Assembly (NCBI RefSeq): GCF_000971985.1 | Contig: NZ_KQ040799.1 | Location: 248,001-312,000, forward strand | Direction of reading: 5' to 3' | DNA length: 64,000 bases | Source of the DNA: Paenibacillus dauci | GTDB lineage: Bacteria; Bacillota; Bacilli; Paenibacillales; Paenibacillaceae | In this document: piece after piece, positions 8,663-17,142 of the stretch | Position numbering within the stretch: position 1 is the stretch's first letter | Layout of the letters: every line of letters starts with the position of its first letter | Program-made: the position numbers and the translations under genes | The notes under the pieces: model-generated | What the model saw: the letters and a program-made list of their open reading frames with translations, nothing else | Told to the model about the DNA's origin: nothing | Database searches by the model: none

Positions 8663-8726
8663 TTGACAGTTATCTGCAAAAATGTTAGTCTAACGTCGAT
8701 TAAAAGGTTGATATAGCAACTATAAT
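8663..8726 (+). promoter_or_regulatory. marR promoter region with second copy of the operator
   Basis: TTGACA at 8663-8668 has a weak TAGTCT box 16-17 nt later, and a consensus TATAAT at 8721-8726 overlaps the end of operator copy two (8706-8724). The overlap of operator and -10 suggests autorepression. The rest of the 461-bp zwf-marR gap is AT-rich without other recognisable elements. Confidence 0.6.
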
Positions 8727-8772
8727 ACTACATGTATTACCACATACCAATATTATTTAAGGGTGAATACTC

Positions 8773-9234
8773 ATGCCATATGACTTAGAAAATAGTTACA
8801 CCGTATTCATTCGTGACGTTCATCTTGCGATTGCCGGATATATCAAAAATAAATTAGCTCCCTTCAATCTTGCTCCCGAGCAGACCTTTGTACTGATGCT
8901 CCTGTGGAAAAAAGATGGGCTCGCGCAAAATGAAATAGGCGAACGTCTGGGCAAGGACAAAACCAATATTACGCGCATGATCTCCAATCTGGAGAGTAAA
9001 GGATTTATTCGCAAGATTACCTGTACCGATGATCGCCGCTGCTTCAAAATCTACCTGACCCCCGAAGGCGCACAGCTGGAGCAGGATGTCGCTGTGATCA
9101 TGAAAGAGATCAGCCTTGATCTGATGGATGGCATCTCCGATGACGAACGGATCGTGCTGCGCCGGCTGCTGAACAAGATCAAGGATAATGCACGCGTGAA
9201 TGAAGCCGATCGTATAGACCTATTGGATTGCTGA
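8773..9234 (+). CDS. MarR-family transcriptional regulator
   Basis: 153 aa, the usual MarR length. The winged HTH is visible as LAQNEIGERLGKDKTNITRMISNLESKGFI (split as helix-turn-helix, ~55-84), followed by the wing with the DDRR motif (TDDRRCFKIYLTPEG) that contacts DNA. Flanking helices form the dimer interface. It contains Cys97 in the wing and Cys153 at the C-terminus, but no N-terminal Cys of OhrR type. It is divergent from zwf-gnd and a duplicate operator lies before both, so it probably couples NADPH or pentose phosphate supply to a ligand or stress signal (inference). Confidence 0.9.
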   Translation: MPYDLENSYTVFIRDVHLAIAGYIKNKLAPFNLAPEQTFVLMLLWKKDGLAQNEIGERLGKDKTNITRMISNLESKGFIRKITCTDDRRCFKIYLTPEGAQLEQDVAVIMKEISLDLMDGISDDERIVLRRLLNKIKDNARVNEADRIDLLDC

Positions 9235-9251
9235 CGATAAATAAAGAAAAC

Positions 9252-9277
9252 AAAGACGCCCAAAAGGCGTCTTTTTA
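9252..9277 (+). terminator. Rho-independent terminator of marR
   Basis: Stem AAAGACGCC / GGCGTCTTT (9252-9260 with 9266-9274) followed by T residues, shortly after the marR stop codon. Confidence 0.9.
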
Positions 9278-9315
9278 TTGTTATTCAGAATGGGTCTTAA
9301 TCAGCAGAATAGAGC

Positions 9316-9486
9316 TTAATCAATCGAACCCAGTGTCCAAACTCCATTTTGACCTTTTACAAAATAAAATACATAAAAGGCTTCGCTTGCTTCTTTGGTT
9401 TCGTTATCGGCCTGGTTCCCTTCGACAGGAACAATAATATACATGGATTCGTTATCACCAAAGGATACTGTACTATCATCCTTCAT
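9316..9486 (-). CDS. Short ORF, possible C-terminal gene remnant
   Basis: 56 aa, starting with ATG at 9486, which overlaps the last 11 bp of the tetR gene. The protein (MKDDSTVSFGDNESMYIIV...) ends VWTLGSID and reads like the C-terminal beta-rich tail of a larger secreted or lipoprotein domain. There is no signal peptide, and the Shine-Dalgarno (AAGGATGAAGG) is supplied by tetR codons. Either it is a translationally coupled small protein or the remainder of a gene lost by deletion. Codon use is coding-like; no family is recognised. Confidence 0.45.
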   Translation of the reverse strand: MKDDSTVSFGDNESMYIIVPVEGNQADNETKEASEAFYVFYFVKGQNGVWTLGSID

Positions 9487-10078
9487 CCTTGTACGAACGA
9501 ATAATCTGGATTGGCCCGTTGGAGTTGAGCAGGATCATCTGCTCGGTCATTTCTTCGGGAGTATAAGGCATGCCATTTTCCAGCCACCAATGAATAATAC
9601 CTACATAAGCGGAGCTGATATAGCTGGCGATCACATCCTTGTGTACAGGAAGCTTGTCGTCATCGAGCTCTGCAAACTTCTCCTCGTAGAACCGCGCAAT
9701 ATACCTTTTCATATAAGACACGAAATTAAACATTGCCTTGCGCTCAAACATTACTTCAAAGAAACGCCGATAACGAATCATATATTCAAAAATGCGTCCC
9801 GCAATATAGCGTTGTAATTCATCCACCGACTGTTCAAATGAACCGGCATCCCTTGCCTCCCCAAACAGTTCATCCAGCATCCCGTCCGTTACCGCATACA
9901 GCAGATGATCCTTGGATTCATAGTGCAGATAAAAAGTTTTACGGTTCACCGTAGCCAACTTGGTAATATCCTGAATCGTAATTTTGTCGTACGGCTGCTC
10001 TTGCATTAACTGCTTAAGCGCCTCATGCAGTGCTGTCCTGGTCCGCACAACGCGCGGATCGACGGTCTGTTCTTTCAT
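9476..10078 (-). CDS. TetR/AcrR-family transcriptional regulator
   Basis: 200 aa from ATG 10078, chosen because AAAGGATG lies 7 nt upstream; the frame stays open to 10165 but without a ribosome site. The N-terminal HTH shows YDKITIQDITKLATVNRKTFYLHY, the classic TetR helix 2-3 pattern, and the rest is a helical ligand-binding dimer domain of the TetR_C_33 kind (AYVGIIHWWLENGMPYTPEEM). It is divergent from the aldehyde dehydrogenase gene across a 207-bp gap and probably represses that gene. The ligand is unknown. Confidence 0.88.
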   Translation of the reverse strand: MKEQTVDPRVVRTRTALHEALKQLMQEQPYDKITIQDITKLATVNRKTFYLHYESKDHLLYAVTDGMLDELFGEARDAGSFEQSVDELQRYIAGRIFEYMIRYRRFFEVMFERKAMFNFVSYMKRYIARFYEEKFAELDDDKLPVHKDVIASYISSAYVGIIHWWLENGMPYTPEEMTEQMILLNSNGPIQIIRSYKDEG

Positions 10079-10183
10079 CGCTGCATCCTTTCTGTAACCG
10101 GTATTTCTTTCTTTATTTCGGTAGTTATGCCTACATTTATTACCCAACTGTGGCATAAACCCCACATTGAACAGATCTGGTTA

Positions 10184-10212
10184 TTGTAACATAACATTTC
10201 CTGTCTTATAAT
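10184..10212 (+). promoter_or_regulatory. Promoter of the aldehyde dehydrogenase gene
   Basis: TTGTAA (10184-10189) and TATAAT (10207-10212) with 17-bp spacing, 74 bp before the start codon. No clean TetR dyad is obvious in the gap. Confidence 0.6.
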
Positions 10213-10285
10213 CCGATATATTGTGAGTAATCATATGTAAATAAATACAATTGCATCAAACATTTATTTGAGGAGCTGACTATTC

Positions 10286-11587
10286 ATGCTTAATGTACAA
10301 CCACTCGTCCAGCAGCAGCGGACGTTCTTTTATACAGGCCAGACCAAAGACGTATCCTATCGTATGACTGCCCTTCGTCAACTGAGACAAGGAATTGAAA
10401 ACTATCATCAGCGTATTCTCGACGCGCTGCGTGCCGATCTGAACAAGTCCGAAGCCGAAGCTTACGGTTCGGAGATTCGCATCGTTATGGGCGAGATCGA
10501 CTTTGCGCTGGAACATCTGGAGCAGTGGGCAGCACCTCGCCAGGTGCCGACTGCAGCGGCTCTGCCGGATGCGGTAAGCACCATTTATCCTGAACCTTAC
10601 GGTGTGGCACTGATTATTGCGCCATGGAACTATCCATTCCAGCTGGCATTCGGTCCACTCGTAGGTGCGATTGCAGCCGGTAACTGTGCAGTTCTCAAGC
10701 CATCCGAGCTGACACCTGCTGTATCCAAATTAACCTATGATCTGATCCATGAGCTGTTCCCGGAAGAATACATCGCTGTAGTGGAAGGCGAAGTCGAAGC
10801 GAGTACCGCTCTGCTCAAAGAGAAATTCGACTACATCTTCTTCACAGGCAGCACAGGCGTCGGCCGAATCGTGATGCGAGCAGCTGCAGAACATCTGACT
10901 CCGGTTACCCTGGAACTCGGCGGCAAAAGCCCAAGCATTGTACACCATGATGCCGATCTGAAGATCGCAGCGCAGCGCCTTGTACGCGGCAAGTTCCTCA
11001 ATGCCGGTCAGACCTGTGTAGCGCCGGATTATCTGCTTGTGCACAAGGATGTACGTGCTCAACTGCTCGATCTGATCCAGGCAGAAATCAAAGACAAGCA
11101 GGGTGAAGATGTACTACAGAATCCGGACTTCCCGCATATCGTTAACACACGCAATTTTGACCGTCTATCTGCTCTGATGGAAGGCGAAGAAGTACTGATC
11201 GGTGGTCGTAGCGTACGGGATCAGCTGCTGATCGAGCCTACCCTGCTGGGCGGCATCGACTGGAATTCCCGCATTATGCAGGAAGAGATCTTCGGACCAA
11301 TTCTGCCGGTGATCGAATATGATGACCTGAATCCTCTGCTGGACGAGATCGTAAGTCGTCCAAAACCGCTGGCACTGTATCTGTTTACTGAGGACGAGCA
11401 GCTGCAGGAACAGGTGCTGAATACTGTATCCTTTGGCGGCGGATGTATCAATGACACGCTGTCCCATATGACTTCGCATTATCTGCCATTCGGCGGTGTA
11501 GGCGAAAGCGGCATGGGTTCGTATCATGGACAGCAGAGCTTTGAAGTGTTCTCTCATCTGAAAAGTGTAATGAAACGCAATGCTTGA
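10286..11587 (+). CDS. Aldehyde dehydrogenase, class 3-like (YwdH-type)
   Basis: 433 aa, slightly short for the ~455-aa class-3 group. Catalytic parts are all present: PWN (113-115), LKPSE with Lys138, general base Glu210 in LELGGKSPS, and nucleophile Cys244 in NAGQTCVAPDY. It oxidises aliphatic or aromatic aldehydes to acids with NAD(P). There is no C-terminal membrane anchor, so it should be cytosolic. ATG follows GAGGAG with acceptable spacing. The divergent TetR gene suggests aldehyde- or substrate-induced expression. No partner gene follows; over 1 kb without genes lies downstream. Confidence 0.92.
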   Translation: MLNVQPLVQQQRTFFYTGQTKDVSYRMTALRQLRQGIENYHQRILDALRADLNKSEAEAYGSEIRIVMGEIDFALEHLEQWAAPRQVPTAAALPDAVSTIYPEPYGVALIIAPWNYPFQLAFGPLVGAIAAGNCAVLKPSELTPAVSKLTYDLIHELFPEEYIAVVEGEVEASTALLKEKFDYIFFTGSTGVGRIVMRAAAEHLTPVTLELGGKSPSIVHHDADLKIAAQRLVRGKFLNAGQTCVAPDYLLVHKDVRAQLLDLIQAEIKDKQGEDVLQNPDFPHIVNTRNFDRLSALMEGEEVLIGGRSVRDQLLIEPTLLGGIDWNSRIMQEEIFGPILPVIEYDDLNPLLDEIVSRPKPLALYLFTEDEQLQEQVLNTVSFGGGCINDTLSHMTSHYLPFGGVGESGMGSYHGQQSFEVFSHLKSVMKRNA

Positions 11588-11713
11588 GTTGAACGTTCTG
11601 ATGCAGCTTATGCTTGGCCAGATGAAGGCATAGTGCAGTGTATTCTCGAGTAGGCTGATGTGGTGGTTCGTATTTGTTGTTGGAATGTGGGATGAAGGGT
11701 ATAGCGCATCCAT

Positions 11714-11830
11714 CGCTCCGACAAGGAATAGGGGCACGTCCTCCGGTGGAGCCTGGAAATTATGGAAGTAGGCAAGGGGCAATTTCCAGGCTCCAAGGTC
11801 GTCCTTTGCCCCTATTTCCTTCTCTCCGCT
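11714..11830 (-). repeat. Palindromic structured element, copy B
   Basis: Read on the minus strand: flank AGCGGAG (11824-11830), outer stem 11807-11821 against 11722-11736 with an extra A on the 5' arm, internal loop strands AAGGACGACCT and CCGGAGGACG, and a perfect 15-bp inner stem (11747-11761 / 11781-11795). Conserved loop bases match copy C almost exactly while stem bases differ in a pairing-preserving way. It lies 126 bp after the aldehyde dehydrogenase stop, antisense to that gene. Confidence 0.8.
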
Positions 11831-11894
11831 AAGTGCTGAGCACTATCCATTGGCATTTGCATACTGCGTAATATGAATAGAATTAAGGCTAAAA

Positions 11895-11928
11895 TGCAAC
11901 TGCAACTGCAACTGCAACTGCAACTGCA
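11895..11928 (+). repeat. Hexanucleotide tandem repeat (TGCAAC)5
   Basis: Five perfect copies of TGCAAC (11895-11924) plus a partial TGCA. In one frame it would encode alternating Gln-Leu, but the surrounding ORF lacks a ribosome site and coding character. Such a short perfect array is prone to slippage and could vary among strains. Confidence 0.85.
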
Positions 11929-11943
11929 GAATAAGATTAATAG

Positions 11944-11980
11944 ACGGGCCGGGGCATGTCATGCTCTGGCCTGTTTTTTT
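11944..11980 (+). terminator. Strong rho-independent terminator without an adjacent gene
   Basis: 14-bp GC-rich stem (11944-11957 with 11961-11974, three G-T wobbles), 3-nt loop and seven T residues. It lies 357 bp after the aldehyde dehydrogenase stop, so it ends either a long 3' UTR or an unannotated small RNA running through 11831-11980. Confidence 0.8.
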
Positions 11981-12650
11981 GCATACTTTGTCTACATACT
12001 GATTGTACTTGTACGGTGGTGTCTAATCCACACAGTAATACGGTTATTAACTGCTCTATACCCATAAAAAATTATCTACTTTATGGACATCTACTATTGA
12101 AGTGTGGCATATACCACATTCGAGAATTCATTGTTTATTGAGGTCAGTTTATATTGGTTATATAATAATATGTATAAATTTACTTATTAAAATTTGTGAT
12201 TAGTTAATCGTTCTAATTTCTAAGTTTTAAAATATATCGTTCTTTTCCAAGTTCAATTATTATGCTGTTGAAATTTCTGTATTACTCTACTTCTCTACTT
12301 CTTATTCCTTCATTATTTAATTCTTATTTCTATTGGAATGATATAGACAACTACCAAGAATATCCTTGGACAGAACGCAAAAAAAGAAATCAGAGCAAAA
12401 GACGACCTGTAAGCGTTTGGCAGTTAAAACGCGTGATTCAATAAGAGGTTTAATAAAAAGTAATTTTTGCGAAGCAAAATATCTCATCTCTTTAAGCATG
12501 GAGATCCTCATTTCTCCCTACTATTAAAGGATCTTCAGGTTTAGCTCTTATTCTGCTGCCAAGTCAGATGCCATGACTAGCTGCATAAATGCAAAATATG
12601 CAATTCCACCGCCTATACTTTTACACTATCTTGGAAACGGAGTGAACATC
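11981..12650. other. AT-rich gene-free stretch
   Basis: I see no supported gene. Short open frames (for example 12262-12444) lack ribosome sites. The stretch holds degenerate traces of the palindromic family: AGCAAAAGACGACCTGTAAGC near 12388-12408 resembles the conserved 5' loop, and 12472-12561 is described separately. GC is clearly lower than in the flanking genes. Confidence 0.5.
12472..12561 (+). repeat. Degenerate copy of the palindromic element
   Basis: TTTAAGCATGGAGATCCTCATT (12491-12512) matches copy C at about 20 of 22 positions. The inner arm TAAGCATGGAGATCCT pairs with AGGATCTTCAGGTTTA (12530-12545) with one mismatch and two G-T pairs. Outer arms GAAGCAAAATA and TTATTCTGCTGC pair imperfectly, and the conserved internal loop is lost. 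It looks like a decayed copy. Confidence 0.45.
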
Positions 12651-14165
12651 ATGATATCCCAACCTATCAATAACACAGAAACTGCTACCCAATTAAAAGA
12701 AAAAATCCGTCAGGCCGAGCAGAATCGTGCGGATCATACGGAATTTGATATTCATCAGGAACTGGAGCAGCTGCTGAACAGTATCGGATTATCCGCAGCA
12801 GACAGCGGCGGCGAGATTTCTTTTACCGGTAAAGATCCTATCGTACCAAGCGTACTGCGTCTGGCCAGCTCGGCAGGGATCGGGATGGTCGCCAAATCGG
12901 TTGCTGCTGCCAAGCTATGGAGAATGCGTGGCGGCAAGGAGCAGGATATCTCGTTGGACCTGCGCAAGATTCTGCATCGGCTGTCGCCTTTTTACGATCG
13001 AAAATGGGAAAAGCTGAACGGCTATTCACCAGCAAGCCCTTCCGATCCGAGTCAGGCACTGAAATTCGGATTTTACCAGACAAAAGATGGTAAATGGGTG
13101 ATGCCGCTGGAGCCGTATCCAAAGCTGAAAATCAATACACTGAAGCTGCTGAACTGCCCGGATACCCCGGAAGCGGTAGCAGCAGCTATTGCCCAGTGGG
13201 ATTCTGCCGAACTGGAAGAAGCCGGTCGACGTGCCGGAATCGTCATGCCGGTTGCCCGCACACTGGAAGAATTCCTGAATGATCCCGTATCGGATGTGAT
13301 CGCTGCTCAGCCACTAATCGAGATCGAGAAGATTGGTGACAGTGATCCGGAGCCTCTGTCAACGGGCGTTTCTTCTCCACTGGAAGGCATTCGTGCACTG
13401 GGTATGGGACATGTGATCGCCGGCGCAGGGGTTGGCCGGGCGCTGGCACTACATGGTGCAGATGTGCTGAACATCTGGCGTCCCGGTGATTGGGAAGTGG
13501 ACACCACCTACTACACCGCCAATGTGGGAATGCGTTCCTCTACGCTGGAAGTAGGAGATGAACAGGGACAGGCCAAGATGCAGGAGCTGCTGCGTGGAGC
13601 AGATATTTTCTTTGCCAATCGACGTCCGACATATCTGGAACGATTTGGTCTGAGTCCTGAACAAGCGGCGGCTGCACGGCCGGGTATTATCCATGTCTCG
13701 GTATCGCTCGGTGGTAATGAAGGTCCATGGGCGGATCGAATTGGATTCGACCAGACAGCCGGTACGCTGACCGGGGTGATGTGCCTCGAAGGTACTCCCG
13801 ACAAGCCGCAATTGCCTGCGATTCTGGTCGTTAATGACTATATTATCTCTTGGCTGGCTGCGGCCGGGGCAATGGCTGCACTGGCACGCCGTGCTGAGGA
13901 AGGCGGCAGCTACCGGGTGCATATTTCCCTCAGCCGGGTATCGCTGTGGCTGATGTCGATGGGATTGTTCGACAAGGAATTTGCCCACCAGACAGCTGGA
14001 TCATCTGATGAGCATCTGTATCTTGATCCAGAACTGTTTACAGCCGATACCCTATGCGGACATTATCAGGGGGTGACCGATCAGGTGCATATGTCGGAGA
14101 CACCAGGCGAGTACCGGACTGTGCTGGTACCGCGCGGATCATGTCGGCCGGAATGGCTGAAATAA
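12651..14165 (+). CDS. CoA transferase, family III (CaiB/BaiF), two-part form
   Basis: 504 aa from ATG 12651, which follows GGAGTGAACATC; the open frame extends upstream to 12573 without a ribosome site. The C-terminal ~290 residues have the family III fold: GVGRALALHGADVLNIWRP near the CoA-binding loop, LLRGADIFFANRRPTYLERFGL, and VVNDYIISWLAAAGAMAAL, whose Asp396 matches the catalytic Asp. The N-terminal ~215 residues form a second, degenerate CaiB-like part seen in long members. It should move CoA between carboxylic acids; the substrates are unknown. It is monocistronic with its own terminator. Confidence 0.85.
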   Translation: MISQPINNTETATQLKEKIRQAEQNRADHTEFDIHQELEQLLNSIGLSAADSGGEISFTGKDPIVPSVLRLASSAGIGMVAKSVAAAKLWRMRGGKEQDISLDLRKILHRLSPFYDRKWEKLNGYSPASPSDPSQALKFGFYQTKDGKWVMPLEPYPKLKINTLKLLNCPDTPEAVAAAIAQWDSAELEEAGRRAGIVMPVARTLEEFLNDPVSDVIAAQPLIEIEKIGDSDPEPLSTGVSSPLEGIRALGMGHVIAGAGVGRALALHGADVLNIWRPGDWEVDTTYYTANVGMRSSTLEVGDEQGQAKMQELLRGADIFFANRRPTYLERFGLSPEQAAAARPGIIHVSVSLGGNEGPWADRIGFDQTAGTLTGVMCLEGTPDKPQLPAILVVNDYIISWLAAAGAMAALARRAEEGGSYRVHISLSRVSLWLMSMGLFDKEFAHQTAGSSDEHLYLDPELFTADTLCGHYQGVTDQVHMSETPGEYRTVLVPRGSCRPEWLK

Positions 14166-14176
14166 TCGTTGTAACA

Positions 14177-14223
14177 AAAGGAGAATCCTGTCTGGCTTTG
14201 GGCCGAAGGGATTCTCCTTTTTA
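14177..14223 (+). terminator. Rho-independent terminator of the CoA transferase gene
   Basis: Stem AAAGGAGAATCC / GGATTCTCCTTT followed by further T residues, starting 12 bp after the stop codon. Confidence 0.9.
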
Positions 14224-14250
14224 ATTTACTATTCAAAAATCAGGTTTGAT

Positions 14251-14751
14251 TTAGCTTTCTGCTTGCAGCTTGTTCATATCCGTATCAATATGGACTTTCA
14301 GCTGGCCTTTCATTTCAGCAGAACCAGAAGATACAGTAATCATGTATGTACCAGATGCCAGCTTGTCACTAGTATAGAATTTCTGATAATCAGATGTAGG
14401 CTTTACTGTTCCGGACAGGACCTGTTGTCCGCTGCTATGATTTTTATTTACGGTAAAAGTTATGTTCTGTGAACTGTCATTCTTTATACTGACTTTTATA
14501 TAGCTTTTCGGGATGGTGATTTCTTTCTGAAAAGTGGTATTGTCCAACGAATCATTAATAATCATTCCATACTTGGTTTGGGAAGTTATTTTATTACTAT
14601 CAGTGTTTTCTTCTGCAGCAGAGGACGAATTGCTATCTACCACAGTATTATTGGAGAATATAATGATTTGCCCAAATGGTCTGTAGATCAGAATAATCGT
14701 TAAGACGATGAACAATAATATGATTATAATGATAATTTTCTTTTTGCTCAT
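14251..14751 (-). CDS. Hypothetical membrane-anchored extracellular protein
   Basis: 166 aa. After MSKKK comes an Ile/Leu-rich segment (residues 6-23) that is a signal anchor; no signal peptidase motif is obvious. The rest is Ser/Thr/Asn-rich and beta-sheet-like and should lie outside the membrane (KEITIPKSYIKVSIKNDSS...SGTYMITVSSG). The pattern resembles small bacterial Ig-like or pre-peptidase domains that modulate cell surface processes, but no family is certain. Base composition is more AT-rich than the neighbours, suggesting recent acquisition or weak expression. AAGGAGAA is 10 nt before the ATG. It ends convergent with the CoA transferase. Confidence 0.7.
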   Translation of the reverse strand: MSKKKIIIIIILLFIVLTIILIYRPFGQIIIFSNNTVVDSNSSSAAEENTDSNKITSQTKYGMIINDSLDNTTFQKEITIPKSYIKVSIKNDSSQNITFTVNKNHSSGQQVLSGTVKPTSDYQKFYTSDKLASGTYMITVSSGSAEMKGQLKVHIDTDMNKLQAES

Positions 14752-15081
14752 TTCCCAGCTTCTCCTTTTATTGATTAGTAATCGCTCTCATGGATACAGC
14801 AACAGTCTACCACAATCAGACGCAAATTTATAAGAATCTGCGTGATAAGTATATCGCAGTCCAGTCCAATGAGACGATCGCCAAAATCCAAAAGTTAATT
14901 GGTAACACTAGTCTTGGTTACAATACCGTAGATCCGTATGCTATATAATAAAATCATTATCTTCACTATATCAAGACGATTTGGATACTCCTGATTAAAA
15001 GAGATTCCAGATTATGGTTCCACCTCCCCCTTTCGGGGTAAAAATCGTTAGCATTTACATAACCGTACAGGAGGAACATTC
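14752..15081. other. Intergenic region before the GH13 gene
   Basis: 330 bp between divergent genes. It must hold promoters for both, but I could not identify convincing -35/-10 pairs. No repeat or small ORF is seen. Confidence 0.4.
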
Positions 15082-16851
15082 ATGCTCATTGAAGCCGTCT
15101 ATCACCGACCAAAATTAAACTGGGGTTATCCATACGATCGCGAGACGATCCATCTTCGTCTGCGTACCAAAAAGCAGGATGTTAAGCAGGCCTGGGCACT
15201 CGCCGGAGACAAGTATATGTGGGAGAAATCCAAAGAACTGGTGCCGATGAGCATCTTTGCAACGGATGATCTGTTTGATTACTGGGAATGTGCGGTCAAA
15301 CCGCCATATCGTCGTCTGAAATACGGATTCAAGCTGGCGGATGATCAGGAAGTTATCTGGATGGACGAAGACAAATTCGGCGCCGAAGAACCGCAGATGG
15401 ATCGTCTGTTCGATATTCCTTTCATTAATCCGGTCGATGTATTCACTACGCCGGAATGGGTAAAAGACGCTGTTTTTTATCAGATTTTCCCGGAGCGCTT
15501 TGCCAATGGGGATACGTCCAACGATCCGGAAGGCACGCTGCCATGGGGCGGCAAGCCGGAGTGGAACAATTTCTTTGGCGGGGATCTGCAGGGCATTATC
15601 GATCATCTGGACCATCTGACCGAACTGGGCGTGAATGCGATCTACCTGTGCCCTATTTTCAAAGCAACAACCAACCATAAATACGATACCGAAGATTATA
15701 TGAAGATCGACCCGAGCTTTGGCGATGAAGAGACGCTCAAAAAGCTCGTCAACACCTGCCATAGCAAAGGCATCCGCGTGATGTTCGATGCGGTATTTAA
15801 CCATTCCGGCAAAACGTTCGCACCCTTCGTCGATGTACAGGAAAAAGGCGAGAAGTCCAAGTACAAAGACTGGTTCCATGTACGCAAATTCCCGCTGGCT
15901 GTGGAAGACGGTATTCCAACGTACGATACGTTCGACTTTGAGCCGCTGATGCCGAAGCTCAACACCGAGAATCCGGAAGTCAAAGAATATCTGCTTGGCG
16001 TGGCTCGCTATTGGGCAGAAGAGTACGGTATCGACGGCTGGCGTCTGGATGTGGCGGACGAAGTGGATCATCAGTTCTGGCGCGAATTCCGCCTGACACT
16101 CAAGGCGATCAACCCGGATATTTATATTCTCGGCGAGATCTGGCATGAGTCGATTCCATGGCTGCAGGGCGACCAATTCGACTCGGTGATGAACTATCCA
16201 TTCAAAAATGCGGTAACGGATTTCTTCATTAAAGACACCACCGATGCGCAGACATTCTCGCACGCGATCGGCAACCAGATGTCCCGCTATCCGCGTCAGG
16301 TGGCAGAAGTCGCTTTCAACCTGATCGATAGCCATGATACGCCGCGTGCACTGACCGTCGCTGGCGGAGATAAAAACCGTCTCAAGCTGGCTGCGCTGTT
16401 CCAGATGACCTTTACCGGTGCACCTTGTATCTATTATGGAGATGAAATCGGTATGGAGGGCGAAGGTGATCCGGACTGCCGCCGCTGCATGGTCTGGGAG
16501 GAAGACGAACAGGATCGTGAGCTGTTCGCCTACTACCAGCAGATTATCCGTATGCGCAAGCAGTACCCGGCACTACGCCAGGGTACCTTCCGCTTCCTGC
16601 ACTCCCGCAAGGGAAGCAATGAACTGGTATATGAGCGTTTCGACGATCAGGAGAAGTTCATTATTGCAATCAACAGTTCTACTGAGCCGATCGATATCGA
16701 GATTGATATCAAAGGAACCCATTGGGAAGATGTACTGGAAAATCGCGAACTGCAGCTGGAAGGCGGTATCCTGAAATACCAGCTGCCCGCCTATGGTTAC
16801 CAGGTGCTACGCTGTCTGGATAAAGACAAAAAACCTCAGCAAACCGGCTGA
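15082..16851 (+). CDS. Cytoplasmic neopullulanase / cyclomaltodextrinase (GH13 subfamily 20 type)
   Basis: 589 aa, no signal peptide, so an intracellular maltodextrin- or cyclodextrin-degrading enzyme. Residues 1-120 form the CBM34-like N domain typical of this subfamily. The catalytic barrel shows all conserved regions: VMFDAVFNH (233-241), GWRLDVADEV with nucleophile Asp323, GEIWH with acid/base Glu352, and NLIDSHDTPR with Asp419. The C-terminal beta domain follows. AGGAGG is 7 nt before the ATG. It is monocistronic, with a terminator at 16936-16970. It likely acts on imported maltooligosaccharides; no transporter lies nearby. Confidence 0.93.
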   Translation: MLIEAVYHRPKLNWGYPYDRETIHLRLRTKKQDVKQAWALAGDKYMWEKSKELVPMSIFATDDLFDYWECAVKPPYRRLKYGFKLADDQEVIWMDEDKFGAEEPQMDRLFDIPFINPVDVFTTPEWVKDAVFYQIFPERFANGDTSNDPEGTLPWGGKPEWNNFFGGDLQGIIDHLDHLTELGVNAIYLCPIFKATTNHKYDTEDYMKIDPSFGDEETLKKLVNTCHSKGIRVMFDAVFNHSGKTFAPFVDVQEKGEKSKYKDWFHVRKFPLAVEDGIPTYDTFDFEPLMPKLNTENPEVKEYLLGVARYWAEEYGIDGWRLDVADEVDHQFWREFRLTLKAINPDIYILGEIWHESIPWLQGDQFDSVMNYPFKNAVTDFFIKDTTDAQTFSHAIGNQMSRYPRQVAEVAFNLIDSHDTPRALTVAGGDKNRLKLAALFQMTFTGAPCIYYGDEIGMEGEGDPDCRRCMVWEEDEQDRELFAYYQQIIRMRKQYPALRQGTFRFLHSRKGSNELVYERFDDQEKFIIAINSSTEPIDIEIDIKGTHWEDVLENRELQLEGGILKYQLPAYGYQVLRCLDKDKKPQQTG

Positions 16852-16935
16852 GCAATCTAAGGCTATGAGTAACCTATACACACTGACAGGATCATGCATT
16901 TGTCTATCAATTAGACGACTGCGTATTCTGTCAGC

Positions 16936-16970
16936 AAGCGCCTCTTCTGTCCGCAGACGAGGCGCTTTTC
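16936..16970 (+). terminator. Rho-independent terminator of the GH13 gene
   Basis: Stem AAGCGCCTC / GAGGCGCTT followed by TTTCCTG, 84 bp after the stop. Confidence 0.8.
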
Positions 16971-17142
16971 CTGTGTAAATTCGTCCGGTTTATTCTCTTG
17001 GTTAAACGGTGGATTTGTGCTATATTAATACTTCGTGTCATTTATTCCCATGCTGTTTGGGACGTTCACTGCTATGTCTCATTCTGCTGAATGGCAGGGA
17101 TTGATAGGTAGGAATGCTGCCGATTACAGTTGATTCATTTCG

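Noticed and set aside
9252-9277. Small RNA hairpin after marR
   Set aside because: Position, stem and T-run are those of an ordinary terminator.
11895-11928. CRISPR-like or phage-type direct repeat
   Set aside because: Units are six bases without spacers; it is a simple tandem repeat.
11873-12067. Short ORF encoding a Leu-Gln repeat from the (TGCAAC)5 array
   Set aside because: No ribosome site, runs through a strong terminator hairpin, and composition outside the repeat is not coding-like.
12262-12444. 60-codon ORF with a hydrophobic N-terminus in the AT-rich gap
   Set aside because: No Shine-Dalgarno, AT-driven hydrophobic codons, and overlap with decayed repeat sequence.
15115-16335. 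406-codon open frame antisense to the GH13 gene
   Set aside because: It mirrors the codon pattern of the real gene on the other strand, has no ribosome site, and has no recognisable protein motif.
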